From: Limnobaculum eriocheiris
Lineage (GTDB): Bacteria > Pseudomonadota > Gammaproteobacteria > Enterobacterales > Enterobacteriaceae
Assembly (NCBI RefSeq): GCF_021010575.1
Contig: NZ_JAJNAG010000031.1
Span: forward strand, 1-38,282
Direction of reading: 5' to 3'
DNA: 38,282 nt
This document shows, piece by piece, positions 10,859-19,458 of this stretch (positions are counted from its first letter, which is position 1; each line of letters starts with the position of its first letter). Both the position numbers and the translations under genes were made by a program. The notes under the pieces were generated by a model. That model had not been told where the DNA came from and searched no databases. It saw only the letters and a program-made list of their open reading frames with translations.

Positions 10859-11944
10859 GTGTTTTTCTTTTTATTTTCGGCATCAGCTTGTTGCCTAACC
10901 ATATTATTGATAAGCAGAATTTTCGCTATTCAGGTAGGTCTTGTAGATAAACCCAATAGTCGTAAGCTGCATCATGGGCATATTCCATTAGTCGGTGGCA
11001 TTGCCATCTATCTTTCAATATGTGCTATGTATGTTTATCAGGATAACTACCTGCCACATAGTACTGCTTACCTGATCGGTGCATCAATATTGCTTATTGT
11101 CGGAATATTGGACGATCGTTTCGATTTACCTGTAATTCCCAGAATTATTATTCAGGCTTTTGTAATAATTTTATTAATGATGGATGGTGTTTACCTTTAT
11201 TCATTAGGTAATTTGTTGCCTGATAATATGCAAATATTAGGCTGGGCTGGGTATATTATTACTCTATTTGCCATGTGGGCCTCCGTTAATGCTTTTAATA
11301 TGACTGATGGCATTGATGGATTACTTGGCGGGGTTACCTGTGTTTCATTATTAGGATTGGGAGTTAGCTTTTATTTAGGAAATCAGAATAATTTGGCTAT
11401 GTGGTGTCTTACACTCATCGCTATTATTATCCCCTATCTATTACTCAATTTATGCATCCCATTTGGTAAGAAGTTTAAAGTTTTTATGGGGGATGCAGGT
11501 AGTACTCTCATTGGTTTTACTGTCCTTTGGTTATTATTGTTAGCAACCCAGGGTAATGATGCTGTGATAGCTGCCGTAACGGGGCTATGGCTAATAGCAG
11601 TTCCTTTAATGGATATGGTAACAGTAATGCTCAGCCGCATTCTCCAGAAACAGAGTCCTTTCAGACCTGATCGGGGGCATTTACATCACATTCTAATGAA
11701 CCAAGGGTTGAGTGCGCACCAAACACTTCTTATCATAGTGATTATGGCGCTATTTTTTGCTTTTTTAGGTATCCTGTTAGAACAATTCAAAATCAAAGAA
11801 ATAATTTCTCTTCTCCTGTTTTTAAGTGTATTTTCCACCTATTTCCATTTAATGAGAAAACTACGCTTTGCAGCCGTTAAGCAACAGGCGACAAAAGAAT
11901 CACAGGTTACGGTTAATGAAACTAACCCAATAATATATAAGTAA
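10859..11944 (+). CDS. WecA-like undecaprenyl-phosphate sugar-1-phosphate transferase
   Basis: This polytopic membrane enzyme of the WecA/MraY family should load a HexNAc-1-phosphate (probably GlcNAc) onto undecaprenyl phosphate, the first step of polymer assembly. The 361 residues contain VGLVDKPNSRKLHHG and PLVGG near the N-terminus, LDDRFD, the Mg/nucleotide motif NAFNMTDGIDGLLGG (about residues 145-159), VFMGDAGSTLIGF, and PDRGHLHH in the last cytoplasmic loop. All catalytic blocks of E. coli WecA are present. The start is GTG at 10859 with GAAGG 6 nt upstream. It is the first gene after ops and precedes wza by 116 nt. The housekeeping wecA is expected elsewhere in the genome, so this is probably a dedicated paralogue; symbol withheld. 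Sugar specificity is inferred. Confidence 0.85.
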   Translation: MFFFLFSASACCLTILLISRIFAIQVGLVDKPNSRKLHHGHIPLVGGIAIYLSICAMYVYQDNYLPHSTAYLIGASILLIVGILDDRFDLPVIPRIIIQAFVIILLMMDGVYLYSLGNLLPDNMQILGWAGYIITLFAMWASVNAFNMTDGIDGLLGGVTCVSLLGLGVSFYLGNQNNLAMWCLTLIAIIIPYLLLNLCIPFGKKFKVFMGDAGSTLIGFTVLWLLLLATQGNDAVIAAVTGLWLIAVPLMDMVTVMLSRILQKQSPFRPDRGHLHHILMNQGLSAHQTLLIIVIMALFFAFLGILLEQFKIKEIISLLLFLSVFSTYFHLMRKLRFAAVKQQATKESQVTVNETNPIIYK

Positions 11945-12060
11945 TTTAAATAAAATGATCTTAACTTTCTACTCTGATTATACAACGATGCATTTACCAG
12001 TAATCGAGTCATCACAAATTATCAGATTACTAACGCATTCCTTATATTGACTTAAACTTT

Positions 12061-13332
12061 ATGGCAGTAAATGAAATGAAAATATCTATAATAATACCAT
12101 CATTAATAACCATGGCCCTTCTCAGTGGTTGTACTCTGGAGCCTGGTAGTCATCTTTCAGTCTCAGGCAAGACCGTTCAGGGGCAGGAAGATGAGAATTT
12201 TGACATTAACCAAATGGTTAATGTTTACACCATTACACCGCAATTAGTTGAACAACATCGTGTTCAACCCGCTGTTGCTCAAGCAAATCCCGAGCTGGAA
12301 AAAGAGATACAAAATTACCAATACCGTATCGGTATTGGTGATGTACTCATGGTAACCGTATGGGATCATCCTGAGTTGACGACACCAGCAGGCCAATATC
12401 GTAGCGCCAGCGACACTGGTAACTGGGTTCAATCTGATGGTACTATTTTTTATCCCTATATCGGAAAAATATCAGTCAAAGATAAAACAATGGCTCAGGT
12501 ACGAACAGCAATCGCAAATCAGCTCGCTCAATATATTGAGTCACCTCAAGTTGATGTCAGCATAGCCTCCTTCCGGGCTAAAAAGGCCTATATTACTGGA
12601 GAAGTAGCAAAATCAGGCCAACAGGCGATTACCAATATCCCATTAACTATCGTTGATGCACTTAATCAAGCTGGCGGCCTTACCGAGAATGCTAACTGGA
12701 ACAACGCTATACTAACGCGTAATGGCGAAAAATATCCCATATCGTTAAATGCGTTAATGCAACATGGCGATTTAACCCAAAACCGTTTATTGAATGATGG
12801 TGATATTTTATATGTTCCACGCAATGATGATTTAAAAGTCTTCGTTATGGGTGAAGTCAAAAAGCAGAGCACGTTGCGCATGGATCGTAGTGGTATGACA
12901 TTAACCGAAGCCTTAGGTAATGCTGATGGCATTGATCAAGCTATGAGCGATGCCAGCGGTATATTTGTTATTCGTTCTATTCGCAAAAATGTTAATAAAA
13001 CTACCGATAAGCCAAAGAATAATACTATGCTTGGGTCAAATGGTAACGCTGAAGAAGGGGCATTATTATTTAGCCCACTGGAAGAAAATAGAGGCAACAA
13101 ACTTGACGATAATGCAGATAAAAAACTTGCCAACATATACCAGCTAGATGCAAAAGATGCCTCTGCCCTGGTATTGGGCACAGAATTTCAACTGCAGCCT
13201 TACGACATTGTTTATGTCACAACAGCGCCTGTTGCCCGTTGGAATCGCGTGATTAGCCAGTTGGCCCCAACAATTACCAGTATTAATAGCATGACAGAAT
13301 CAACTCGTTGGATCAGAAATTGGCCAAACTAA
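12061..13332 (+). CDS. wza: Polysaccharide export outer-membrane lipoprotein Wza
   Basis: Wza forms the octameric outer-membrane channel for group 1-like capsule or colanic acid export. The protein has a lipoprotein signal with lipobox LLSGC (Cys24), the family block [43 protein letters not shown]-type repeats ([17 protein letters not shown], then [16 protein letters not shown]) and a C-terminal amphipathic helix ending in Trp-rich TRWIRNWPN. It is 423 aa against about 379 in E. coli. Most of the extra length is a polar segment at about residues 309-354, between FVIRSI and KLANIYQLD. The start could also be ATG 12076 (five residues shorter); neither has a clear ribosome site. The stop overlaps the wzb start. 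Confidence 0.95.
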   Translation: MAVNEMKISIIIPSLITMALLSGCTLEPGSHLSVSGKTVQGQEDENFDINQMVNVYTITPQLVEQHRVQPAVAQANPELEKEIQNYQYRIGIGDVLMVTVWDHPELTTPAGQYRSASDTGNWVQSDGTIFYPYIGKISVKDKTMAQVRTAIANQLAQYIESPQVDVSIASFRAKKAYITGEVAKSGQQAITNIPLTIVDALNQAGGLTENANWNNAILTRNGEKYPISLNALMQHGDLTQNRLLNDGDILYVPRNDDLKVFVMGEVKKQSTLRMDRSGMTLTEALGNADGIDQAMSDASGIFVIRSIRKNVNKTTDKPKNNTMLGSNGNAEEGALLFSPLEENRGNKLDDNADKKLANIYQLDAKDASALVLGTEFQLQPYDIVYVTTAPVARWNRVISQLAPTITSINSMTESTRWIRNWPN

Positions 13333-13766
13333 TGTTTAATTCTATTCTGGTGGTGTGTGTTGGGAATATTTGCCGTTCTCCTATAGGAGAACGGCTGTTA
13401 CAAATGCAGTTGCCTGACAGAGCTATTGAATCTGCGGGTTTAAAAGCACTTGTGAATCACCCCGTAGAAGAAACAATGGCAGAAATTGCACTACAAAATG
13501 GAATATCAGTCTTAGATCACAAAGCTAAACAGTTCGATGCTCAACAATGTCATCAATATGACTTAATTTTAGTCATGGAGAAAATACATATGGAGATGAT
13601 CAACCACTTGGCTCCGGAAGCCAGCGGCAAAACAATGTTATTTGGCCACTGGGATAACCAAAGTGATATTGTTGATCCTTATGGAAAGAGCAAAGAAATG
13701 TTTGAGCTAATTTATCAACAGTTATCTAAGTCTGCTAATATGTGGGTAAAAGTGCTTAAGCGCTAA
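13332..13766 (+). CDS. wzb: Low-molecular-weight protein tyrosine phosphatase Wzb
   Basis: Wzb dephosphorylates the C-terminal tyrosines of the kinase Wzc, allowing the phosphorylation cycle needed for polymer export. The 144-residue protein starts [17 protein letters not shown] as in E. coli Wzb. The P-loop C-x5-R-S is Cys9-Arg15-Ser16, and the general acid is Asp115 in DPYG. An upstream in-frame ATG at 13308 would add eight residues inside wza. The start at 13332 matches the family and overlaps the wza stop as TAATG, a sign of translational coupling. Confidence 0.95.
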   Translation: MFNSILVVCVGNICRSPIGERLLQMQLPDRAIESAGLKALVNHPVEETMAEIALQNGISVLDHKAKQFDAQQCHQYDLILVMEKIHMEMINHLAPEASGKTMLFGHWDNQSDIVDPYGKSKEMFELIYQQLSKSANMWVKVLKR

Positions 13767-13808
13767 AAAATATCAATGAAGATAGCATAAGACTAAGTAG
13801 GAATAAGT

Positions 13809-15965
13809 ATGTCGGAAAATCGTAGTGCCTCACATAAAAACCCTAAAGAGGAAGATGAAATAAATTTAGGAAAGATCTTGGGAACCATTATCGATAAAAA
13901 ATGGTTGTTAATATCTATAACAGTATTATTTACTCTGATTGGAGCTTTTTACTCTTTATTCGCTACCCCTATTTATCGGGCTGACGTACTTATTCAGATA
14001 GAAAAAAACCCTACTAATAGTCTTTTAAATAGCGTATCTGAAATTTTATCAAATAATATTACACCATCAACAGCAACAGAGATTGAGCTGATAAAATCAC
14101 GAATGGTTATAGGGAAAACCGTTTCTGAGCTGGGTTTAGACATTGAGATATCAGAAGAATATTTTCCAATTGTTGGAGAAAAATTTGCTAACTGGCTGAA
14201 AATTAAACCAGGCCAGGTTGCCATCTCTAAATTTGATATTCCTGAGTCAATGTATAATGACGATTTCACTCTTACAGTCTTACCTGATAATCAATACACT
14301 CTGGAAGGAGATGGCATTGATATCACTGGCAAAGTGGCTTCGCTGGAGAAAAGTAATAATATCTCTATTTTAATCAGTGACATTGCAGCTCCCATAGGAA
14401 CTAAATTTAAGATAAAGAAAAGAGATTATCTTACAACGATTAATAATGTGTTATTAGATTTATCAATCCAGGATACGACTAAAGATGGTGGAATACTCAG
14501 ACTTTATGTCACAGGAAAAGATAAAGAAAAAATTAAAAAAATTGCAGATAGTATCAGTAATAATTATTTGCAACAAAATGTCGAGAGAAAATCTGAAGAG
14601 GCAGCTAATAGTTTAGAGTTTCTAAAAGAACAACTTCCACAGATAAAAAAACAGCTTGAAGAAGCTGAAATAAAATTAAATACGTTCAGACAAACCAACG
14701 AATCTGTTGATTTAACTTTAGAGGCAAAATCCGTCCTTGACTCTATGGTTGCAATTACCTCTCAATTAAATGAAGTCACATTTAAAGAAGCTGAGATATC
14801 TAAATTATATACGAAAGAACACCCTGCTTATCGTTCGTTATTAGAGAAAAAGAATACTTTATTACAGGAAAAAGAACGCTTAAATAAAAGTGTTTCTAAT
14901 ATGCCAAAAACTCAACAAGAGATTTTAAGATTAACCAGAGATGTACAATCTGGTCAGGAAATCTATATGCTGCTGCTGAATAAACAGCAGGAACTAAATA
15001 TTAATAAAGCCAGTACAGTTGGTAATGCCAGAATTATAGATAAAGCAATTACTCAACCTGAAAAAATAAAACCAAAATCATTATTGATAGTTGCCCTGTC
15101 ATTTATTGCCGGAATGTTTATTTCTATCTTGATAATATTTATTCAAGAGCTATTCAGAAGAACAATTAATGACTCATCACAACTCGAAAGTATTGGTGTA
15201 AATATCTATGCTAATATTCCATTATCTAAAAATTTAAAGAGCAAAAATAGAAAGCTTATAAAACAATCGTTGCCAGACAATACTAAGCTATTGGCATTAG
15301 AACAAGAGACTGATTTAGCTGTTGAATCTATACGTAGCCTGAGAACCAGTCTGCATTTCGCCATGCTTGATGCCAGCAACCGCATTCTGATGATTACCGG
15401 TGCTACATCAGGTATAGGAAAAAGCTTTATCAGTAGTAACCTTGCCGTTGTCGTCGCACAATCAGGAGTCAGAGTTCTTCTAATTGATGCGGATATGAGA
15501 AAAGGAGGGTTACATAAATTATTTAAAATAACGATGGGTAATGGGCTTTCTGATATCCTGTCTAACAATAAAGAAATCGAAAAATGTGTTTATAAAACAT
15601 CCGTTGATGGCCTAGATTTTATTCCGAGAGGTTCCATTCCTCCTAACCCATCAGAATTACTAATGAATAAGTATTTCTCCTCATTTATTGAGTGGGCCGG
15701 TGCAAATTACGATCTGATCATTTTTGATACCCCACCAATTCTGGCTACGACAGACTCAATGATTATTGGCCGATATTCAGGTACAAACCTGCTAGTTGCA
15801 CGATTTGAGCATAGCTCTGTCAGAGAAGTGGAAATGTCGCTTAAACGTTTTGAGCAGAATGGACTGACGATAAAAGGGTTGGTTCTTAACGCCGTCCAAC
15901 AAAGAGCCTCCAAATATTATGGGGACGGTGTTTTCGAATACTATGCTTATAAATCAGAAAAATAA
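13809..15965 (+). CDS. wzc: Tyrosine-protein kinase / chain-length regulator Wzc
   Basis: This inner-membrane BY-kinase works with Wza and Wzb in polysaccharide polymerisation and export. The 718 residues comprise a Wzz domain between two membrane helices (about residues 30-52 and 422-445) with a periplasmic coiled-coil region. The cytoplasmic kinase follows: Walker A GATSGIGKS (531-539, Lys538), Walker A' VLLIDADMRKG, Walker B DLIIFDTPP. A C-terminal tyrosine cluster holds Tyr703, 704, 711, 712 and 714. TAGGAA precedes the ATG. It is the last gene of the operon; no glycosyltransferase follows, only a hairpin and an opposing gene. The coding sequence looks more AT-rich than that of the housekeeping genes upstream. 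Confidence 0.95.
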   Translation: MSENRSASHKNPKEEDEINLGKILGTIIDKKWLLISITVLFTLIGAFYSLFATPIYRADVLIQIEKNPTNSLLNSVSEILSNNITPSTATEIELIKSRMVIGKTVSELGLDIEISEEYFPIVGEKFANWLKIKPGQVAISKFDIPESMYNDDFTLTVLPDNQYTLEGDGIDITGKVASLEKSNNISILISDIAAPIGTKFKIKKRDYLTTINNVLLDLSIQDTTKDGGILRLYVTGKDKEKIKKIADSISNNYLQQNVERKSEEAANSLEFLKEQLPQIKKQLEEAEIKLNTFRQTNESVDLTLEAKSVLDSMVAITSQLNEVTFKEAEISKLYTKEHPAYRSLLEKKNTLLQEKERLNKSVSNMPKTQQEILRLTRDVQSGQEIYMLLLNKQQELNINKASTVGNARIIDKAITQPEKIKPKSLLIVALSFIAGMFISILIIFIQELFRRTINDSSQLESIGVNIYANIPLSKNLKSKNRKLIKQSLPDNTKLLALEQETDLAVESIRSLRTSLHFAMLDASNRILMITGATSGIGKSFISSNLAVVVAQSGVRVLLIDADMRKGGLHKLFKITMGNGLSDILSNNKEIEKCVYKTSVDGLDFIPRGSIPPNPSELLMNKYFSSFIEWAGANYDLIIFDTPPILATTDSMIIGRYSGTNLLVARFEHSSVREVEMSLKRFEQNGLTIKGLVLNAVQQRASKYYGDGVFEYYAYKSEK

Positions 15966-15993
15966 CTCATCACTGCCTGTTCAAGGCTAAGGC

Positions 15994-16023
15994 TTTCAGC
16001 TCCGGTACACACCGGAGCTGAAA
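15994..16023. terminator. Hairpin between convergent wzc and yjeI
   Basis: Perfect 13-bp arms TTTCAGCTCCGGT (15994-16006) and ACCGGAGCTGAAA (16011-16023) enclose the loop ACAC. It lies between converging stop codons and can act on both strands. No long T-run follows on either side, so it may be a weak terminator. Confidence 0.75.
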
Positions 16024-16034
16024 TCAACAACGAA

Positions 16035-16382
16035 TCAATTTGGACAGCGGTAAACCTGTCCAGTGACGTTGCTGTCCAGAGGGACAAATTCAGATAAGAG
16101 GCTCCGCCCCTGCCCGGCAACACCATAAATAACATTACCGCCCATGGCGGCCGCTTTATTGCGCAGATCATTCGTTGCGCTGGTTACTGAATCATAGTCA
16201 CTGCTGGCACCAGACAGCCAGTTGCCCTGGCTTCCTTCTGCTGAACCCAGTAGCTGACATGCCGCACCCGGTTGTTCGTCAACGATTCTGACCTGCTGAC
16301 CAGCGCCGCTTAATGTATTAGTACTGGAACAACCAGCCAATAGCAATGCAGCCATCAAGCTTAAACACAATTTAACCCGCAT
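16035..16382 (-). CDS. yjeI: YjeI-like DUF4156 lipoprotein
   Basis: This small lipoprotein of unknown function has 115 residues. The signal sequence ends at lipobox LLAGC (Cys18), and the mature part contains VRIVDEQPGAACQLLGSA, GNWLSG, NDLRNKAAAMGGNVIYG and a C-terminal GQVYRCPN. These match E. coli YjeI. In E. coli yjeI lies directly downstream of groEL. Here it is displaced to the far side of the polysaccharide operon, which indicates rearrangement of the region. The ribosome site is GGGGGAAAC-ATG. No enzymatic motif is visible. Confidence 0.9.
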   Translation of the reverse strand: MRVKLCLSLMAALLLAGCSSTNTLSGAGQQVRIVDEQPGAACQLLGSAEGSQGNWLSGASSDYDSVTSATNDLRNKAAAMGGNVIYGVAGQGRSLLSEFVPLDSNVTGQVYRCPN

Positions 16383-16555
16383 GTTTCCCCCATATCATAT
16401 TGAGAATCTGACTGATTCTAACAAAAAACCACAGACAGATTTAAGCATACCCTGTCACATTTAACTGAATCAGATTCTGTGTTGAATTACCGACCCAGCT
16501 TACTCTATTCTTTCTATCTGTGTCCGAAGTAAAAAACGGATGATATGATGAATAA

Positions 16556-17419
16556 TCAGGCAATTTTCTTCGCTAACAGTGTCGCAAAACGCAACTTAAT
16601 ACGGTTACCATCGCTATCTGTTTTATGCAGTTCACCCACATCTTCGTTATATTTAACGATTTCCCAACCTTGATAATAATTTTTCAATTCCCCCTGACTA
16701 AAGGTGAATGAAAATGGTACAGGACAAGGGTAGTCTTCCGTCGACATTGCAGACACAATCAGGTTGTAGCCATTAAGCTCTGTTTTATCCTGCATATTTC
16801 TAATCAGGGCAGGAACCGTTTCTTGTTCCAGGAACATAAATACGACAGTGGACAGAATGAAACCATATGTATCATCAATCTTCTGCTCATTGATATTAAA
16901 AACTTCAGCCTGAATACCGCTTAATGACTCAGAATGAATAATCTCCTGGAGCGCACTGATATTTTGGTTATTTTTATCTAACGCTCTGACATCAAAACCA
17001 AGCTTATTTAAATAGAGGGAATTTCTACCTGAGCCACAGCCTAAATCCAGCGCCTTACAAGGCATCACATAGCCCGTAGCATTAAGCACTTCAGAATGTG
17101 TTTTCGTCATACCATACTTCTTATTGGTATAGTCTTCCGGCTGACAATAAAACTCCAACTGACATTCAATATCCAGAGAGCAACCAGCGATCTTATGCCA
17201 TTCCTGCGGTTTAATCATTTCTGGCTGATGATAGACAGAAAACTGCTCGGTGCGAATCACCTCACCATCATCACTTAAATAAGCAAACGACATCTCTCCC
17301 TTAAACAGCGTTAATTTCGCCCAGGTTCCTTGCTGAGTATTATGCTTTTCCTGAAACATAGCCGGTAACGTTTCACTGTTCCAACGAGGCAGTTGTTTAT
17401 AACAAACAAGGTGTTCCAT
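16556..17419 (-). CDS. tehB: Tellurite-resistance methyltransferase TehB (long form)
   Basis: This SAM-dependent methyltransferase is associated with tellurite resistance. It is the long form found in Haemophilus (about 286 aa): an N-terminal beta-rich DUF1971-type domain (about residues 1-95, with MFQEKHNTQ and WHKIAGC) fused to the methyltransferase domain. The latter has SAM motif I ALDLGCGSGRN at about residues 123-133, ILSTVVFMFL, and GELHKTDSDGNRIKLRFATLL near the end. E. coli TehB lacks the N-terminal domain. ATG 17419 is chosen because MEHLVCYKQLP matches the family start and AAGAGA precedes it; an upstream TTG at 17452 would add 11 residues. No tehA is adjacent. Confidence 0.9.
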   Translation of the reverse strand: MEHLVCYKQLPRWNSETLPAMFQEKHNTQQGTWAKLTLFKGEMSFAYLSDDGEVIRTEQFSVYHQPEMIKPQEWHKIAGCSLDIECQLEFYCQPEDYTNKKYGMTKTHSEVLNATGYVMPCKALDLGCGSGRNSLYLNKLGFDVRALDKNNQNISALQEIIHSESLSGIQAEVFNINEQKIDDTYGFILSTVVFMFLEQETVPALIRNMQDKTELNGYNLIVSAMSTEDYPCPVPFSFTFSQGELKNYYQGWEIVKYNEDVGELHKTDSDGNRIKLRFATLLAKKIA

Positions 17420-17578
17420 ACTAAATCTCTTATACTGAAATAATTGGCTCAAAGAGAGTGACTCTCTGTTATAACATTGAAGACCTGATTACGCTAAATG
17501 GAATGGCTTTTTCACAACAAAAATCCAGATAAGAGCCATAAAGATTGGACATCCTGTTTCAGGGCAGAAAAACAAAAA

Positions 17579-18580
17579 TTATTGTTGATGAGAGGCCTGA
17601 TAAGCCAAAGCCTTTGCCAGCTTAGAGTCTGGTTCTGATAGCTTTTTCAGTTTCTTCTTGTGTATCTTATCCAGCTTCCCCAGCTCTGCGGCACTTTTTC
17701 CTGAGTCTCCCACCCGTTGTTCCGGCGGTAGTGCAGTCATAATTTTGGCTGCATCTTTCAATGCTTTGACATACCCACCCAGTTCCGATAGTGAGTACTG
17801 ACTTAAATTCATTTTGCTGTTCAGTAATTGTCCCCAATAAAATTCCAGAAAAGGCACTTCAGGATAAGGTTTACCCGTTTTTGGATCTAAATTGTTGTCT
17901 GACTTATCATAAGAAATACCCCTTAAATAATAGAGCATTGAGCGCCAGGAGTCGTCCTGAAATGATTTCAGACCAAGAGTCGAAGGTAATTGTGCAAACG
18001 TAATGGAATTGCCTTTAGCATCAATGGGTAAAAAATGCTTTAATTCCGCCATCTTCTGTTCAAATTCAGATTGAGTAACAGGACTCCCTTTCACGTCATG
18101 ACTCAAATTCTCTCCGACTAATACACTTAAGCTGGTATCGCCACCGCTGGCTTCCCAGAAGCTATTCAATGCATGATGCCCATCAGTCAGATAAATTTTA
18201 CCCCCGGGACCAATATCGACCGTATTCATTGCTGATTTATCTGTTCCTGCCGGTAATGAACAACGGTATGACGAAGGATCTTCAGGAGAAGAAGAACGAC
18301 TTTGTTGTTCCAGTTTACCCGCGCCCTGGACTTTACAGAGATCCGAAAACAGCTTTTCAGGCTTTTTGGCGTAGTCGTCTAAATCACCAGCAATTTGCAA
18401 CTTACCGACAGCAACCTGAGTTGGATGTAACTCATTAAGATGAACCAGAATAACATCACCAGGTTTAGCTAACATTCGATTATCAGAAATCTGTATTGCC
18501 ATAGCCGTTGAACTCAGCAGAATGCCGGAAAAAGCCCCGATAATGGGCATGATAAAAACGAGTAATCGACTGATGAACAT
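17579..18580 (-). CDS. Exported ParB/Srx-fold domain protein
   Basis: The 333-residue protein has an N-terminal hydrophobic signal peptide, with likely cleavage after STAMA near residue 28, so it probably acts in the periplasm or outside the cell. After it comes a ParB/sulfiredoxin-like segment: ELHPTQVAVGKLQ (about 50-62) and the motif KIYLTDGHHALNSFW (about 128-142). This is the hallmark of the putative ParB-like nuclease family (Pfam ParBc_2). The tail is Lys/Glu/Leu-rich and probably helical. ATG 18580 is chosen because AAAGG lies 9 nt upstream; an ATG at 18589 abuts the AAAGG. Biochemical function is unknown, and 'nuclease' is not demonstrated for this family. Single gene. Confidence 0.7.
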   Translation of the reverse strand: MFISRLLVFIMPIIGAFSGILLSSTAMAIQISDNRMLAKPGDVILVHLNELHPTQVAVGKLQIAGDLDDYAKKPEKLFSDLCKVQGAGKLEQQSRSSSPEDPSSYRCSLPAGTDKSAMNTVDIGPGGKIYLTDGHHALNSFWEASGGDTSLSVLVGENLSHDVKGSPVTQSEFEQKMAELKHFLPIDAKGNSITFAQLPSTLGLKSFQDDSWRSMLYYLRGISYDKSDNNLDPKTGKPYPEVPFLEFYWGQLLNSKMNLSQYSLSELGGYVKALKDAAKIMTALPPEQRVGDSGKSAAELGKLDKIHKKKLKKLSEPDSKLAKALAYQASHQQ

Positions 18581-18878
18581 CAATATCATCCTTTGTTGAC
18601 GGACATTTACCGATAATAACTGATTATAGCCAGATAGATGCGAATTGCTTTACCGTTATCAAAATGCCACTGCGCAAAACTGATGAATCAGTAAAACTTA
18701 ATGAAAATATAATAGAAAACGTAACTAATTGAAGGTAGATGAGAAAATATGAATGGATATTTATCACATACAGTTTTTTATAACAAAAAACACACAAATT
18801 GTGCTACTATCTTCACACAGCTAATTCATCCCTGATGTTAATTTCCTTAAAAGAGTACCTGAAAATAAAGACTATTTA

Positions 18879-19193
18879 TCAGCACCAATCAATCAACCAC
18901 CAGTGCAATGGATACCCCTTTTTCACACCAGTTTTTAACACCCGACCTTCTTCCATCAACTTCAGCAGATAGTAACGGGCCTGATAAACATTGATCACAC
19001 AGATTTCAGCAATATCATTGGTGGTTGGCCCAATCAGACGCAATGTCTCATCGCTAATCTCGCCGGTAAGAGAAACTTTTTCTTTTACCGCTGCATATTT
19101 TGCAGCACATTGTTCAGCTAACGTATCCAATATCTCCTGAGTAATCATCGCACCTTTGGTCAGTTTTTCATCTGATTTATTATTATCTATCAT
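18879..19193 (-). CDS. Orphan PapI/FaeA-like fimbrial-type regulator
   Basis: The 104-residue protein has its C-terminal two thirds similar to the winged-helix PapI/FaeA regulators, which work with Lrp and Dam methylation at phase-variable fimbrial operons. The conserved block is VYQARYYLLKLMEEGRV (about residues 68-84; PapI has DYQARYYLLLLEKEGMV). It is preceded by a helix-turn-helix start TTNDIAEICVIN and followed by a wing, KKGYPLHWWL. An N-terminal extension of about 45 residues is not typical of PapI (77 aa). No fimbrial genes are nearby, and no GATC is seen between its start and the next gene upstream. The call rests on the core block. Confidence 0.75.
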   Translation of the reverse strand: MIDNNKSDEKLTKGAMITQEILDTLAEQCAAKYAAVKEKVSLTGEISDETLRLIGPTTNDIAEICVINVYQARYYLLKLMEEGRVLKTGVKKGYPLHWWLIDWC

Positions 19194-19403
19194 TCAGCCT
19201 CCAACTCTGCATAACCTAAATAGAAAATTGCTTGTCCGGAGTATACACCAGTCATAATTCTTTCATCTATCAGTGAGTAACAGAGACTAATCTTTTTTTT
19301 ACTCAGGCTAACTATTGAAAATATTAAGTGTTTGATAAGGAATTATGTTTTCAGCCCAAAGCGTTGTAAAAACAAAATAAAAAATAACTAATGACTAAAA
19401 CAG

Positions 19404-19434
19404 AAGCGCTTCATGATTTATTATGAAACGCTTT
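19404..19434 (-). terminator. Terminator of the D-2-hydroxyacid dehydrogenase gene
   Basis: On the minus strand AAGCGTTTCAT / ATGAAGCGCTT form an 11-bp stem with one wobble around an 8-nt AT loop, followed by CTGTTTTAG. It lies about 25 nt after the stop codon. Confidence 0.65.
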
Positions 19435-19458
19435 GCAGAACAAAAATCTTAATTAGGT

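Noticed and set aside
10005-19458. Integrative island using tRNA-Phe as attachment site
   Set aside because: No integrase gene and no repeat of the tRNA 3' end were found in the window, so mechanism and boundaries cannot be supported, although the location is suggestive.
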